A DNA stretch of 8,577 nt from Actinomycetota bacterium (lineage in GTDB: Bacteria; Actinomycetota; Thermoleophilia; Solirubrobacterales; Solirubrobacteraceae): the NCBI GenBank assembly GCA_009699565.1, contig WLNX01000068.1, positions 1 through 8,577 of the forward strand, read 5' to 3'. Positions 1 through 5,662 of this stretch are shown here, one piece after another. A program made the translations under genes and the position numbers. Within the stretch, counting starts at the first letter, position 1, and each line of letters begins with the position of its first letter. The notes under the pieces were generated by a model. It saw nothing but the letters and a program-made list of their open reading frames with translations, was not told the origin of the DNA and made no database searches.

Positions 1-473
1 GATTCGAATGCCGCGACGGGAGACTGCGTTGAGGCCGCAAGCGCGGTGAATCCCGGCGGAGGCTCGTAAACGGTGTCGCGGTGGGACATCCAGCATGGCT
101 GCGAGTCGGGCAGACCGGCGAACAGCAGCCCCGGTTCAGCGATCGTCAGTTCCGAGCGCCCGTACTCGCCGACCTCGGCCGCCTCGACCCGGCCACCAAG
201 ATTCTGTGCGAGAAGCTGCATGCCGTAGCAGATTCCGAGGACCGGAATCCCTAGCTCAAGCAGCTCCGGATCAAGACGAGGAGCCCCGTCAACGTGGACG
301 GAAGCCGGCCCGCCGGAGAGGATCAACCCCTTCGCTCCGCGGGCGCGAACCTCGGCTGCCCCCACGTGGTAAGGCAGCAGCTCCGAGAAGACGCCGCACT
401 CGCGAACCCGGCGCGCGATCAGCTGCGAGTACTGCCCGCCGTAGTCGAGAACAACAACTTCGTCGTGGGTCAC
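1..473 (-). CDS. guaA: GMP synthase (glutamine-hydrolysing), N-terminal part, cut by the window edge
   Basis: GuaA makes GMP from XMP, ATP and glutamine, the last step of guanine nucleotide synthesis in the cytosol. Only about 157 N-terminal residues lie in the window, covering most of the class I glutamine amidotransferase domain. Visible are the start of the domain (VVVLDYGGQYSQLIARRVRE, residues 6-25), the oxyanion-loop region LILSGGPASV (50-59) and the nucleophile elbow GICYGMQLL, with the catalytic Cys at residue 82. The His/Glu of the triad and the ATP-pyrophosphatase domain lie beyond base 1. The start is a GTG at 473-471, placed by the match to the usual GuaA N-terminus. This GTG overlaps the TGA of the upstream guaB3 gene (GTGA, four bases). 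No good Shine-Dalgarno precedes it, so translation is probably coupled to guaB3. No frameshift is seen. The call is very secure. Confidence 0.96.
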   Translation of the reverse strand, partial: MTHDEVVVLDYGGQYSQLIARRVRECGVFSELLPYHVGAAEVRARGAKGLILSGGPASVHVDGAPRLDPELLELGIPVLGICYGMQLLAQNLGGRVEAAEVGEYGRSELTIAEPGLLFAGLPDSQPCWMSHRDTVYEPPPGFTALAASTQSPVAAFE

Positions 474-1690
474 GCCGGAGTCGAACTGAGCGTGCCGTCG
501 GCCTTGGACGAAGGAGAGGCCCCAGCGCCGCGACTGCCCATCCCGACGCCCTGTGACGACTGAAGCTTCTTGCCTTCGGTCTGGAGCGCAGGAGCGACCA
601 TCAGCTCGGCCCGGTTGAACTCGGCGATGTCCTGATAGCCGCAGGTGGCCATCGACGTTCGCAGCGCTCCCATCAGATTGAAGCTGCCGTCATTCTCGTG
701 CGCAGGTCCGATCAGGATCTCCTCGATCGAGCCATTCTGGATCGTTTCAACGCGCGCACCGCGTGGAAGGGTCGGATGGAAGGTCGCCATTCCCCAGTGG
801 AAGCCTCGACCGGGCGCCTCGTAAGCCCGCGCCAATGGCGATCCGATCATCACTGCATCTGCGCCGCAGGCGATCGCCTTCGCAACATCGCCACCGGTGC
901 TCATGCCTCCGTCTGCGATCACTTGCACGTACTCGCCGGTCTCGAGCATGTGCGTCGAGCGGGCTCCCGCAACATCAGCGATAGCCGTTGCCTGCGGAAC
1001 ACCCAAGCCGAGCACGCCGCGTGTGGTGCATGCAGCGCCGGGACCAACCCCGACCAGGACTCCGGCGGCGCCGGTGCGCATCAGGTGCAGACCGGTGTGA
1101 TAGCTGGCACAGCCGCCAACGACGACCGGCACCGGAAGATCGGCGATGAACTCCTTGAGGTTTAGTGCCTCGCTGGTCTTCGAGACGTGCTCGGCGGAGA
1201 CGACGGTTCCCTGGATCACGAGGATGTCGAGGCCGGCGTCGAGGACCATCTCGTAGTGCTCGGTAACCCTCTGGGGTGTGAGCGACGCAGCAGTCACGAC
1301 TCCGCTCGCCTTGATCTCCTCGATCCTCGCGCGCATCAGCTCAGCCTTGATCGGCTCCTGATAAATCTGCTGCATCTCATGGGTGGCCTCGTCCTTCGGG
1401 AGCTGAGCGATCCGCTCGAGCTGCTCCTCGGCATCCTCATAGCGGCTGAAGATTCCCTCGAGGTTGAGGACTGCCAAACCGCCGAGGCGACCGATTTCAA
1501 TCGCGGTCCGCGGCGAGACGACGCCGTCCATCGCCGACGCCAGCAGCGGCAGTTCGAAGCGGTATGGACCCAGCTTCCAGGCGATGTCTACATCGTCAGG
1601 ATCGCGCGTCCGCCTCGACGGAACAATCGCGATGTCGTCAAACCCATAGGCGCGGCGCGCCTTCTTGCCTCGTCCAATCTCAATTTCCAT
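470..1690 (-). CDS. guaB3: GuaB3-family IMP dehydrogenase-related protein (no CBS domains)
   Basis: This is a 406-residue TIM-barrel protein of the IMP dehydrogenase/GMP reductase superfamily. IMP dehydrogenase oxidises IMP to XMP, the substrate of GuaA encoded next. The catalytic loop is GPGAACTTRGVLGLGVPQ (residues 217-233ff) with the nucleophile Cys at 221. The phosphate-binding part, IADGGMSTGGDVAKAIACGA, starts at 258, and FHWGMATFHPTLPRG (297-311) is typical of the GuaB3 subfamily. There is no CBS (Bateman) insertion, so the protein is about 100 residues shorter than canonical GuaB. That fits GuaB3, known from actinobacteria and cyanobacteria; the cyanobacterial form has been shown to be an IMP dehydrogenase. 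The ATG at 1690 has AGGA seven bases upstream. A Gly/Ser/Ala-rich tail (about 385-406) follows the usual family end. Its TGA overlaps the guaA start. Whether the enzyme acts on IMP in this organism is inferred from context. Confidence 0.9.
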   Translation of the reverse strand: MEIEIGRGKKARRAYGFDDIAIVPSRRTRDPDDVDIAWKLGPYRFELPLLASAMDGVVSPRTAIEIGRLGGLAVLNLEGIFSRYEDAEEQLERIAQLPKDEATHEMQQIYQEPIKAELMRARIEEIKASGVVTAASLTPQRVTEHYEMVLDAGLDILVIQGTVVSAEHVSKTSEALNLKEFIADLPVPVVVGGCASYHTGLHLMRTGAAGVLVGVGPGAACTTRGVLGLGVPQATAIADVAGARSTHMLETGEYVQVIADGGMSTGGDVAKAIACGADAVMIGSPLARAYEAPGRGFHWGMATFHPTLPRGARVETIQNGSIEEILIGPAHENDGSFNLMGALRTSMATCGYQDIAEFNRAELMVAPALQTEGKKLQSSQGVGMGSRGAGASPSSKADGTLSSTPA

Positions 1691-1800
1691 CGGGCGATCC
1701 TAGGTTCGCGTCCGGACGAATCGTTTGCGCGCTTGGCGGCCACCAGCTTTGTACTTCAGGGTTTGGCGGCGCGAGCGTGCTCACGCTTCAACGATAGCGC
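1691..1800 (-). promoter_or_regulatory. 110-base gap upstream of guaB3 with possible promoter elements
   Basis: This is the longest non-coding gap inside the left gene cluster. On the minus strand a -10-like TAGGAT (1697-1702) sits six bases before the guaB3 ATG and also contains the AGGA ribosome-binding bases. If it is a real -10, the transcript would be nearly leaderless. I see no matching TTGACA-like -35 at 16-18 bases. A weak hairpin (AGCGT, 4-base loop, ACGCT; 1774-1787) follows the kinase stop without a U-tract. The 8-mer TTGGCGGC occurs twice on the plus strand, at 1733-1740 and 1763-1770. guaB3-guaA may therefore have a promoter of its own, but this is a weak inference. Confidence 0.35.
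1733..1770. repeat. Pair of 8-base direct repeats TTGGCGGC, 30 bases apart
   Basis: TTGGCGGC occurs at 1733-1740 and again at 1763-1770 in the non-coding gap before guaB3. The 30-base start-to-start spacing is close to three helical turns, so the copies would lie on one face of the DNA. This could be a pair of regulator half-sites. Two copies of a GC-rich 8-mer in a GC-rich genome may also be chance. Confidence 0.25.
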
Positions 1801-2760
1801 TCAGACTGCGCGCGCAGGTGCTGCGATCCGCTCGACCTCGACCTCGGGAAGGAGATCGTCAACGCCGTTCGGATCGATCAGCCCGGCGCCGAGGCGCTGA
1901 GTTGACTCTGCGCCGCAGGCGACCGCATAGCGCAGGCATTCCTCAGGGGAGGATCCGCCGTAGCGCGCTGCGACATACCCGGCAAGGAATGCATCTCCGG
2001 CGCCCACGCTGGCGACCGCCTCGCGCGGCTCGATCCAAACGCGGTGCTCGATCGGCGTGCCGTCAACCAAGACGCTGGCAAGGCATCCGTCCGGGAGCGT
2101 CACAATCGCCTCCTGAGCACCCAGTGCGCGCAGCTCTCCAAGCGCGCCGATCTGCTCCTCGCGGTCGTTGAACTCGTGGCCGACAAGCTCTTCGGCTTCC
2201 GCCATATTCGGCGAGATCACCGACGGCTCGGAGCGAACGGCAAGCCGCATCGCTTCTCCTTCAGAATCAACGATTGTCGCGACATTCAGGCGCTTCATCT
2301 CGCCGATCAGATCGGAGTAGAGCGATGGCTCCACGCCCCTTGGCAGAGAACCCGCGATCACACAGATTGCGGCACCCCTAGCGAGATAGCAGAGCTTCTC
2401 GATGAAGAGCTCGACTTCGGCCGAGCTAACGGTTGGCCCGCGCTCGTTGATCTCGGTCTGCTCACCTGTCGTCGGGTCGAGCACCGAGATGTTTGTCCGC
2501 GACTCTTCGGCGATGTGGACAAATCCGTTGAGGATCGATTCCGAAGTCAACTGTTCGACGATTCGGGTCCCGGTTCCGCCTCCAACAAATCCGGTCGCGA
2601 TCACCGGCTGGCCAAGCGAACCCAGCAGACGGGCAACGTTGACGCCTTTGCCGCCAGCGGTCGAGCGCTGCTCGACGGTGCGGTGGCGCCGTCCGACTTT
2701 GAAGCTCGGAACCGAAAGCGATTTGTCAACCGCGGCGTTGAGAGTGACTGTGATGATCAT
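1801..2760 (-). CDS. PfkB-family sugar-phosphate kinase, 1-phosphofructokinase / tagatose-6-phosphate kinase type
   Basis: The product is a 319-residue ribokinase-like enzyme of the FruK/LacC (hexose-phosphate kinase) group, which phosphorylates fructose 1-phosphate or a related sugar phosphate with ATP in the cytosol. It begins MIITVTLNAAVDKSL, a typical FruK/LacC N-terminus, and has the substrate motif GGKGVNVA (36-43), AGSLPRG (136-142), SPNMAEAEEL (183-192) and the ATP/anion-hole motif GAGDAF (253-258) with the catalytic Asp at 256. The ATG at 2760 was chosen over a longer in-frame extension because it fits the family start and lies one base after the carboxypeptidase TAG (2764-2762). No clear Shine-Dalgarno is seen, so coupled translation is likely. 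No PTS transporter or fruR-like gene lies nearby, so the substrate cannot be named from context; fructose 1-phosphate, tagatose 6-phosphate and fructose 6-phosphate all remain possible. Confidence 0.88.
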   Translation of the reverse strand: MIITVTLNAAVDKSLSVPSFKVGRRHRTVEQRSTAGGKGVNVARLLGSLGQPVIATGFVGGGTGTRIVEQLTSESILNGFVHIAEESRTNISVLDPTTGEQTEINERGPTVSSAEVELFIEKLCYLARGAAICVIAGSLPRGVEPSLYSDLIGEMKRLNVATIVDSEGEAMRLAVRSEPSVISPNMAEAEELVGHEFNDREEQIGALGELRALGAQEAIVTLPDGCLASVLVDGTPIEHRVWIEPREAVASVGAGDAFLAGYVAARYGGSSPEECLRYAVACGAESTQRLGAGLIDPNGVDDLLPEVEVERIAAPARAV

Positions 2761-2761
2761 G

Positions 2762-3979
2762 CTAGTTCGCTTTGATGCCCACGTGTGCGCCTTGACGGCG
2801 TCTCCTCCACGCAAGATTAGCGGCTAGCGCAATTAGTGTGAAGACGACGAAGGCACCGATCAGCGGCCATGGCCCTCCGCTCAGCGTCGCAATCAGCGCT
2901 GGCGCCTCAACGCTGCTGGCAGTCACCAGCGGGACCCGCTCGACGGGCCGTCCGTCTCGGCGCACACTTACGAACCCAACCTTGGTCCCACGCTTGAGTG
3001 GTCCTTCTATCTCGCTCGGGATGCCGCTCAATGCGGTTGTCGGCGATGACGACCTCGCCACCACCACGTCTGCGGTTCGTGACGCGACCAGCGCTACCTG
3101 CTCAGGCCTCCCGGTCACATCAACACGAGCGAAGACCTGTCCCTTACGAACCGCGCGCACGCTTCGGTAACGGCTGAAGCCGTAGCGCATCAGTTTCAGG
3201 GTGTCGGCGTTGCGGGCGGCCTCGCTGGGCTCTGCCATCACGACGCTGATCAGCTGAACCCCGTTTCGGCTCGCGCCGCCGACCAACAGGTAGCCCGCGC
3301 TCCCGGTGTGGCCGGTCTTGATGCCGTTCATCCAGGGGACGGAGGAGACGAGCGTGTTGCGATTGACGACGACCCGGCGTCTTGAGCCGCTGTAGAGGGT
3401 TGCTTTGGAGCGGTTCATCGTCTCGCGCGCGACGGCAAACCGGCGCACCAGCACGGCGAGTTTCGAGAGATCGCGGGCGGTCGAGTAGTTGCCGCTGCCA
3501 TCGAGGCCGATCGGGTTCGAGAAGTGCGTTCCCGTGAGCCCCGCGCGGCGAGCTCGTGCATTCATCATTCGCACGAAACCGCGCCGCGATCCGCCGATGT
3601 CCACGGCGATCGCCGCTGCCGCGTCATTCGCACTGGCGAGGAAGAGGGCTCGCAACATGTCGGCGCTGCTGAGCCGCTCGCCCGGGACAAGCCCCGCGGT
3701 CGACTCCGCCGCCGAGCCGTTGTAGGAGATTGCCTTGATGCGATGTGTCATCGAGCGCTTCTCGAGCAACAGCAGCGCCGTCATGAGCTTTGTTGTCGAG
3801 GCGATCCCTCTCCTCTTGTAGGGGCTTCGCGCGTAGACGATCCGACCGCTCGACGGCTCGATCAAGATCGCCGAGGGGGCCGTGATCGAAGGCCGCGCCC
3901 CGGCCGCGGAAGCGGCGACGGCAGGAGCGACGGCAAAGCAGAGCGCAAGCGACAAAGCAAGCGCGAGCTTGCGGATCAC
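2762..3979 (-). CDS. dacF: D-alanyl-D-alanine carboxypeptidase (class C low-molecular-mass penicillin-binding protein, DacF/PBP5-like)
   Basis: This serine peptidase of family S11 removes the terminal D-Ala from peptidoglycan stem peptides outside the cytoplasmic membrane. The 405-residue protein has an N-terminal signal peptide (IRKLALALSLALCFAVAPAVAASA, roughly residues 2-25) and then the active-site motifs in family order: STTK (61-64, nucleophile Ser61), SAN (117-119) and KTG (221-223). A beta-rich C-terminal domain follows (about 275-355), then a single transmembrane helix (about 370-390) with a WRRRR stop-transfer cluster. This gives the usual anchored, outward-facing topology. The start is a GTG at 3979-3977 that overlaps the TGA of the LysM gene (GTGA). 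The open frame continues upstream to 4387, but that part is out of register with any carboxypeptidase and shadows the LysM gene. No good Shine-Dalgarno is present, so coupling to the LysM gene is likely. The symbol is by similarity only; dacB and similar names are equally possible. Confidence 0.93.
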   Translation of the reverse strand: MIRKLALALSLALCFAVAPAVAASAAGARPSITAPSAILIEPSSGRIVYARSPYKRRGIASTTKLMTALLLLEKRSMTHRIKAISYNGSAAESTAGLVPGERLSSADMLRALFLASANDAAAAIAVDIGGSRRGFVRMMNARARRAGLTGTHFSNPIGLDGSGNYSTARDLSKLAVLVRRFAVARETMNRSKATLYSGSRRRVVVNRNTLVSSVPWMNGIKTGHTGSAGYLLVGGASRNGVQLISVVMAEPSEAARNADTLKLMRYGFSRYRSVRAVRKGQVFARVDVTGRPEQVALVASRTADVVVARSSSPTTALSGIPSEIEGPLKRGTKVGFVSVRRDGRPVERVPLVTASSVEAPALIATLSGGPWPLIGAFVVFTLIALAANLAWRRRRQGAHVGIKAN

Positions 3980-4290
3980 GGCTTGAGCTGCAACTTCTGG
4001 CCGGGCTGCAGAGCCTGAGTGTCGATGTCCGGGTTCAGCTCCTGAATTGTTGCAAGCGGGATTCCCGTCTCGATCGAGATCGAACTGAGCGTGTCGCCGC
4101 TGCGCACCGTGTACGTGCTCGCAGTCGTCGCCTTCTTGGAGACCGTCGTGACCGGCGCCGGCGCGTCGCTTGCGGTGGTGCCGCCCGAGCCCGAGCCTCC
4201 GCCTCCCAGGACGATGATCGCGGTCAAGAGCGCAGCTGCCAGCACTGCTGCGGGAGCCAGCCAACGAGCCGAATTTGAGTTGGACGTCAT
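3976..4290 (-). CDS. Small membrane-anchored LysM-domain protein
   Basis: This 104-residue protein has a short polar N-terminus, one hydrophobic segment (about 10-29, LAPAAVLAAALLTAIIVLGG), a Gly/Ser/Thr/Pro-rich linker (30-57) and one C-terminal LysM domain (about 59-103, from YTVRSGDTLSSISIETG to LQPGQKLQLKP). LysM binds N-acetylglucosamine chains of peptidoglycan. The expected topology is a membrane anchor with LysM outside, holding the protein or its partners at the wall. No catalytic domain is seen. I prefer the ATG at 4290; a TTG at 4317 in frame would add nine residues. The gene overlaps the D,D-carboxypeptidase start by four bases, which suggests that the two act together on the envelope. 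No convincing Shine-Dalgarno precedes the ATG, and a -10-like TATTCT lies ten bases upstream, so a near-leaderless transcript is possible. The exact role is unknown. Confidence 0.88.
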   Translation of the reverse strand: MTSNSNSARWLAPAAVLAAALLTAIIVLGGGGSGSGGTTASDAPAPVTTVSKKATTASTYTVRSGDTLSSISIETGIPLATIQELNPDIDTQALQPGQKLQLKP

Positions 4291-4300
4291 TGCCAGATAG

Positions 4301-4306
4301 AGAATA
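4301..4306 (-). promoter_or_regulatory. Candidate -10 element for the LysM-dacF-pfkB-guaB3-guaA cluster
   Basis: On the minus strand TATTCT ends ten bases before the LysM ATG, with no Shine-Dalgarno in between. It lies downstream of the hairpin that follows pyrF, where a new promoter would be expected. No good -35 hexamer is found at 16-18 bases spacing (GCGAGA-like at best). The assignment is tentative. Confidence 0.3.
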
Positions 4307-4337
4307 CGGACGCGCAAGCCCGATCTCGCCGATCAAG

Positions 4338-4369
4338 CCTCGCGGGCGCAAACTTGCAGCCCGACGAGG
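4338..4369 (-). terminator. Strong hairpin just after the pyrF stop, probable terminator or processing element
   Basis: On the plus strand the arm CCTCGCGGGCGCA (4338-4350) is followed by the loop AACT and the arm TGC-A-GCCCG-A-CGAGG, giving 13 base pairs with two single-base bulges. In the minus-strand transcript it starts two bases after the pyrF TGA (4374-4372). There is no U-tract after it, which is common among intrinsic-like terminators proposed in high-GC actinobacteria. It separates HU-pyrF from the LysM/carboxypeptidase cluster. It could instead be an mRNA stabiliser. Confidence 0.5.
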
Positions 4370-4371
4370 AC

Positions 4372-5253
4372 TCAGCCGAGAGCCCATGCAGTCTCGCGCA
4401 GCGACTCTGCCTGACTGCGCGCAGCGTCGGCCGGGTCGCCCCCAAATTCCTCAAACGCGAAGACGATTGAGCGTGACGCACTGACAAGCCCCGCAGCCCT
4501 GCCCGGAGCAAACGCCGGCGCAAGGTCTTCAACCTTGCCGCCCTGCGCACCGACGCCCGGGAGCAGGAAGACCGCGCGCGGCATCAGCTCGCGCATCCGA
4601 GCAACGTGCTCCGGCGCTGTCGCGCCGACTACCGCCCCAACATCGGAGAGCGTCCCCTCGTCAGCCATCTCGTCGACTGCAACGGCTACCCGCTCCCAGA
4701 GTGCTCCCCCGCCTTCAATCTGCAGGTCTTCGAAGTCCGCGGCACCCGGGTTGGAAGTCCGAACGAGGACGAAGACTCCAGCCCCCACTTCGCGAGCGCC
4801 GCTGGCGAGAACGTCGAGCGTGTCCCGTCCCATGTACGGGTTGGCGGTGAAGGCGTCGGCGCCGAGCCCCTCAACCTCTCCGAACGGTGTCGCTGTCGAG
4901 CCAACCAGAGACTTGCAGTACGACGCCGCGCTTACGTCTATGTCCCCCCGCTTTCCGTCCGCCAGAACGAGCAGGCCGGAGCGGTGCGAGTGCTCGACGA
5001 CCGCACCAAGCGCGCTCCTTCCGGCGGCGCCAAGCCGCTCGAAGCAGGCAAGCTGAGGTTTGACCATCACGCACGCCGGTCCGGCCGCGTCGATCAGCGC
5101 AATGCAATGGCGCTCAACCGCGTCGGCGGCGCGACTTGCCGGATCGGATCCGGAGGCTCCATCGACAGCGACCGGCCAGAGCCGTGCCGGATCGGGGTCG
5201 AGGCCAAGGACCAGCTGCGATTCGCGGGCCTCGACAGCGGCCGCAAGCCGCAC
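4372..5253 (-). CDS. pyrF: Orotidine 5'-phosphate decarboxylase, type 2 (mycobacterial type)
   Basis: PyrF converts OMP to UMP, the last step of de novo pyrimidine synthesis, in the cytosol. The 293-residue length fits the type 2 subfamily; type 1 enzymes are about 230 residues. Visible are LVLGLDPDP near the N-terminus (14-22), VKPQLACFE (64-72), the catalytic Lys/Asp array LADGKRGDI (97-105; Asp99, Lys101, Asp104), TANPYMG (136-142) and the phosphate-binding LLPGVGAQGG (230-239). The start is taken as the GTG at 5253-5251, which has AAAGG about seven bases upstream; no other start codon exists in frame between it and the end of the HU gene. The gene follows the HU gene by 47 bases and is followed at once by a strong hairpin. 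In many actinobacteria pyrF neighbours carAB and a nucleoid-protein gene; here the neighbour is an HU gene. Confidence 0.95.
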   Translation of the reverse strand: MRLAAAVEARESQLVLGLDPDPARLWPVAVDGASGSDPASRAADAVERHCIALIDAAGPACVMVKPQLACFERLGAAGRSALGAVVEHSHRSGLLVLADGKRGDIDVSAASYCKSLVGSTATPFGEVEGLGADAFTANPYMGRDTLDVLASGAREVGAGVFVLVRTSNPGAADFEDLQIEGGGALWERVAVAVDEMADEGTLSDVGAVVGATAPEHVARMRELMPRAVFLLPGVGAQGGKVEDLAPAFAPGRAAGLVSASRSIVFAFEEFGGDPADAARSQAESLRETAWALG

Positions 5254-5276
5254 AGCGAAGCCTTTCTGCGGGACTT

Positions 5277-5300
5277 GCTGCGCGCCGGCAGCGTCCGGAC
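5277..5300 (-). promoter_or_regulatory. Two adjacent inverted repeats in the HU-pyrF gap
   Basis: Directly after the HU stop (5303-5301) the minus strand has the 8-base palindrome GTCCGGAC (5293-5300). A small hairpin GCTGC, six-base loop, GCAGC (5277-5292) follows it. Both fall in the 47-base space before pyrF, upstream of its ribosome-binding site. They could lower read-through or protect the HU transcript's 3' end, so that HU is made in excess over PyrF. The stems are short, so this is a suggestion only. Confidence 0.3.
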
Positions 5301-5576
5301 TCAGCTGTTGACCGATCGCTTGAGACCGGAGCCGGCGCTGAACTTTGGCGTCTTTGAGGCGGGAATCGAGATGCGTTCACCGGTGCGCGGGTGGACACCT
5401 TCACGGGCATGGCGAGTGGCGACGTGGAACTTGCCGAACCCTGCAAAGGCGATCTCCTCTCCGCTTGAGAGTTCGCGGCGGATAGTTTCGAGCACGGCCT
5501 CGACCGCATGCGATGCGTCGGTCTTGCTCATGCCGGACTGCTCCGAAAGCTTGTCGATGAAACCCGCCTTGTTCAC
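5301..5576 (-). CDS. hup: HU-family DNA-binding (nucleoid) protein
   Basis: This 91-residue protein is a full-length HU/IHF-fold protein, the histone-like dimer that bends and compacts DNA. The N-terminal helices start NKAGFIDKLSEQSGMSKTDA, and the IAFAGFGKF turn lies at 42-50. The DNA-inserting beta-arm tip reads GVHPRTGER (60-68), where HU usually has RNPRTGE, so the arm Pro63 is kept. The C-terminal strand/helix ends KTPKFSAGSGLKRSVNS. There is no Lys/Ala-rich tail of the kind seen in mycobacterial HupB. The start is the GTG at 5576-5574, chosen over a longer frame reaching 5669 because of an excellent Shine-Dalgarno (AAAGAGGAG) seven bases upstream and the family length of about 90. The gene is followed by pyrF. 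Whether it is closer to HU or IHF cannot be settled by eye. Confidence 0.94.
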   Translation of the reverse strand: MNKAGFIDKLSEQSGMSKTDASHAVEAVLETIRRELSSGEEIAFAGFGKFHVATRHAREGVHPRTGERISIPASKTPKFSAGSGLKRSVNS

Positions 5577-5583
5577 GCTTCTG

Positions 5584-5592
5584 CTCCTCTTT
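5584..5592 (-). promoter_or_regulatory. Strong ribosome-binding site of the HU gene
   Basis: The minus strand reads AAAGAGGAG, with seven bases to the GTG at 5576. It is the strongest Shine-Dalgarno in the window and fixes the HU start. It also fits the high expression expected of an HU protein. Confidence 0.85.
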
Positions 5593-5620
5593 GTGCATCC
5601 GTCTGACTGAATTGACGCTA

Positions 5621-5633
5621 CCAACGCAGTTGG
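5621..5633. promoter_or_regulatory. 13-base inverted repeat between the HU gene and the divergent small membrane-protein gene
   Basis: CCAACGCAGTTGG has 5-base arms (CCAAC/GTTGG) around three bases. It sits in the 86-base divergent gap that must hold promoters for both HU (minus) and the small gene (plus). On the minus strand it leads straight into TAGCGT, preceded by TGG, an extended -10-like match at 5615-5620. An operator is possible but unproven, and no good -35 is seen. Confidence 0.3.
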
Positions 5634-5662
5634 ACGTCGGCCGAGGCTGAGAAGATGGCGAG

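Noticed and set aside
1187..1900. 237-codon plus-strand open frame
   Set aside because: Antisense to guaB3 and the kinase end; low-complexity Arg-rich translation.
2044..2775. 243-codon plus-strand open frame
   Set aside because: Lies wholly antisense to the PfkB-family kinase; no motif, signal or start site.
3980..4387. N-terminal extension of the carboxypeptidase frame up to 4387
   Set aside because: Residues before the signal peptide are Arg/Gly-rich and out of frame with the LysM gene, which is clearly real; the GTG at 3979 directly precedes a proper signal sequence.
4606..5610. 334-codon plus-strand open frame across pyrF and HU
   Set aside because: It is antisense to two secure genes, spans their intergenic gap, is rich in Arg, Pro, Ser and Ala without any recognisable domain, and fits the long mirror frames expected in GC-rich DNA.
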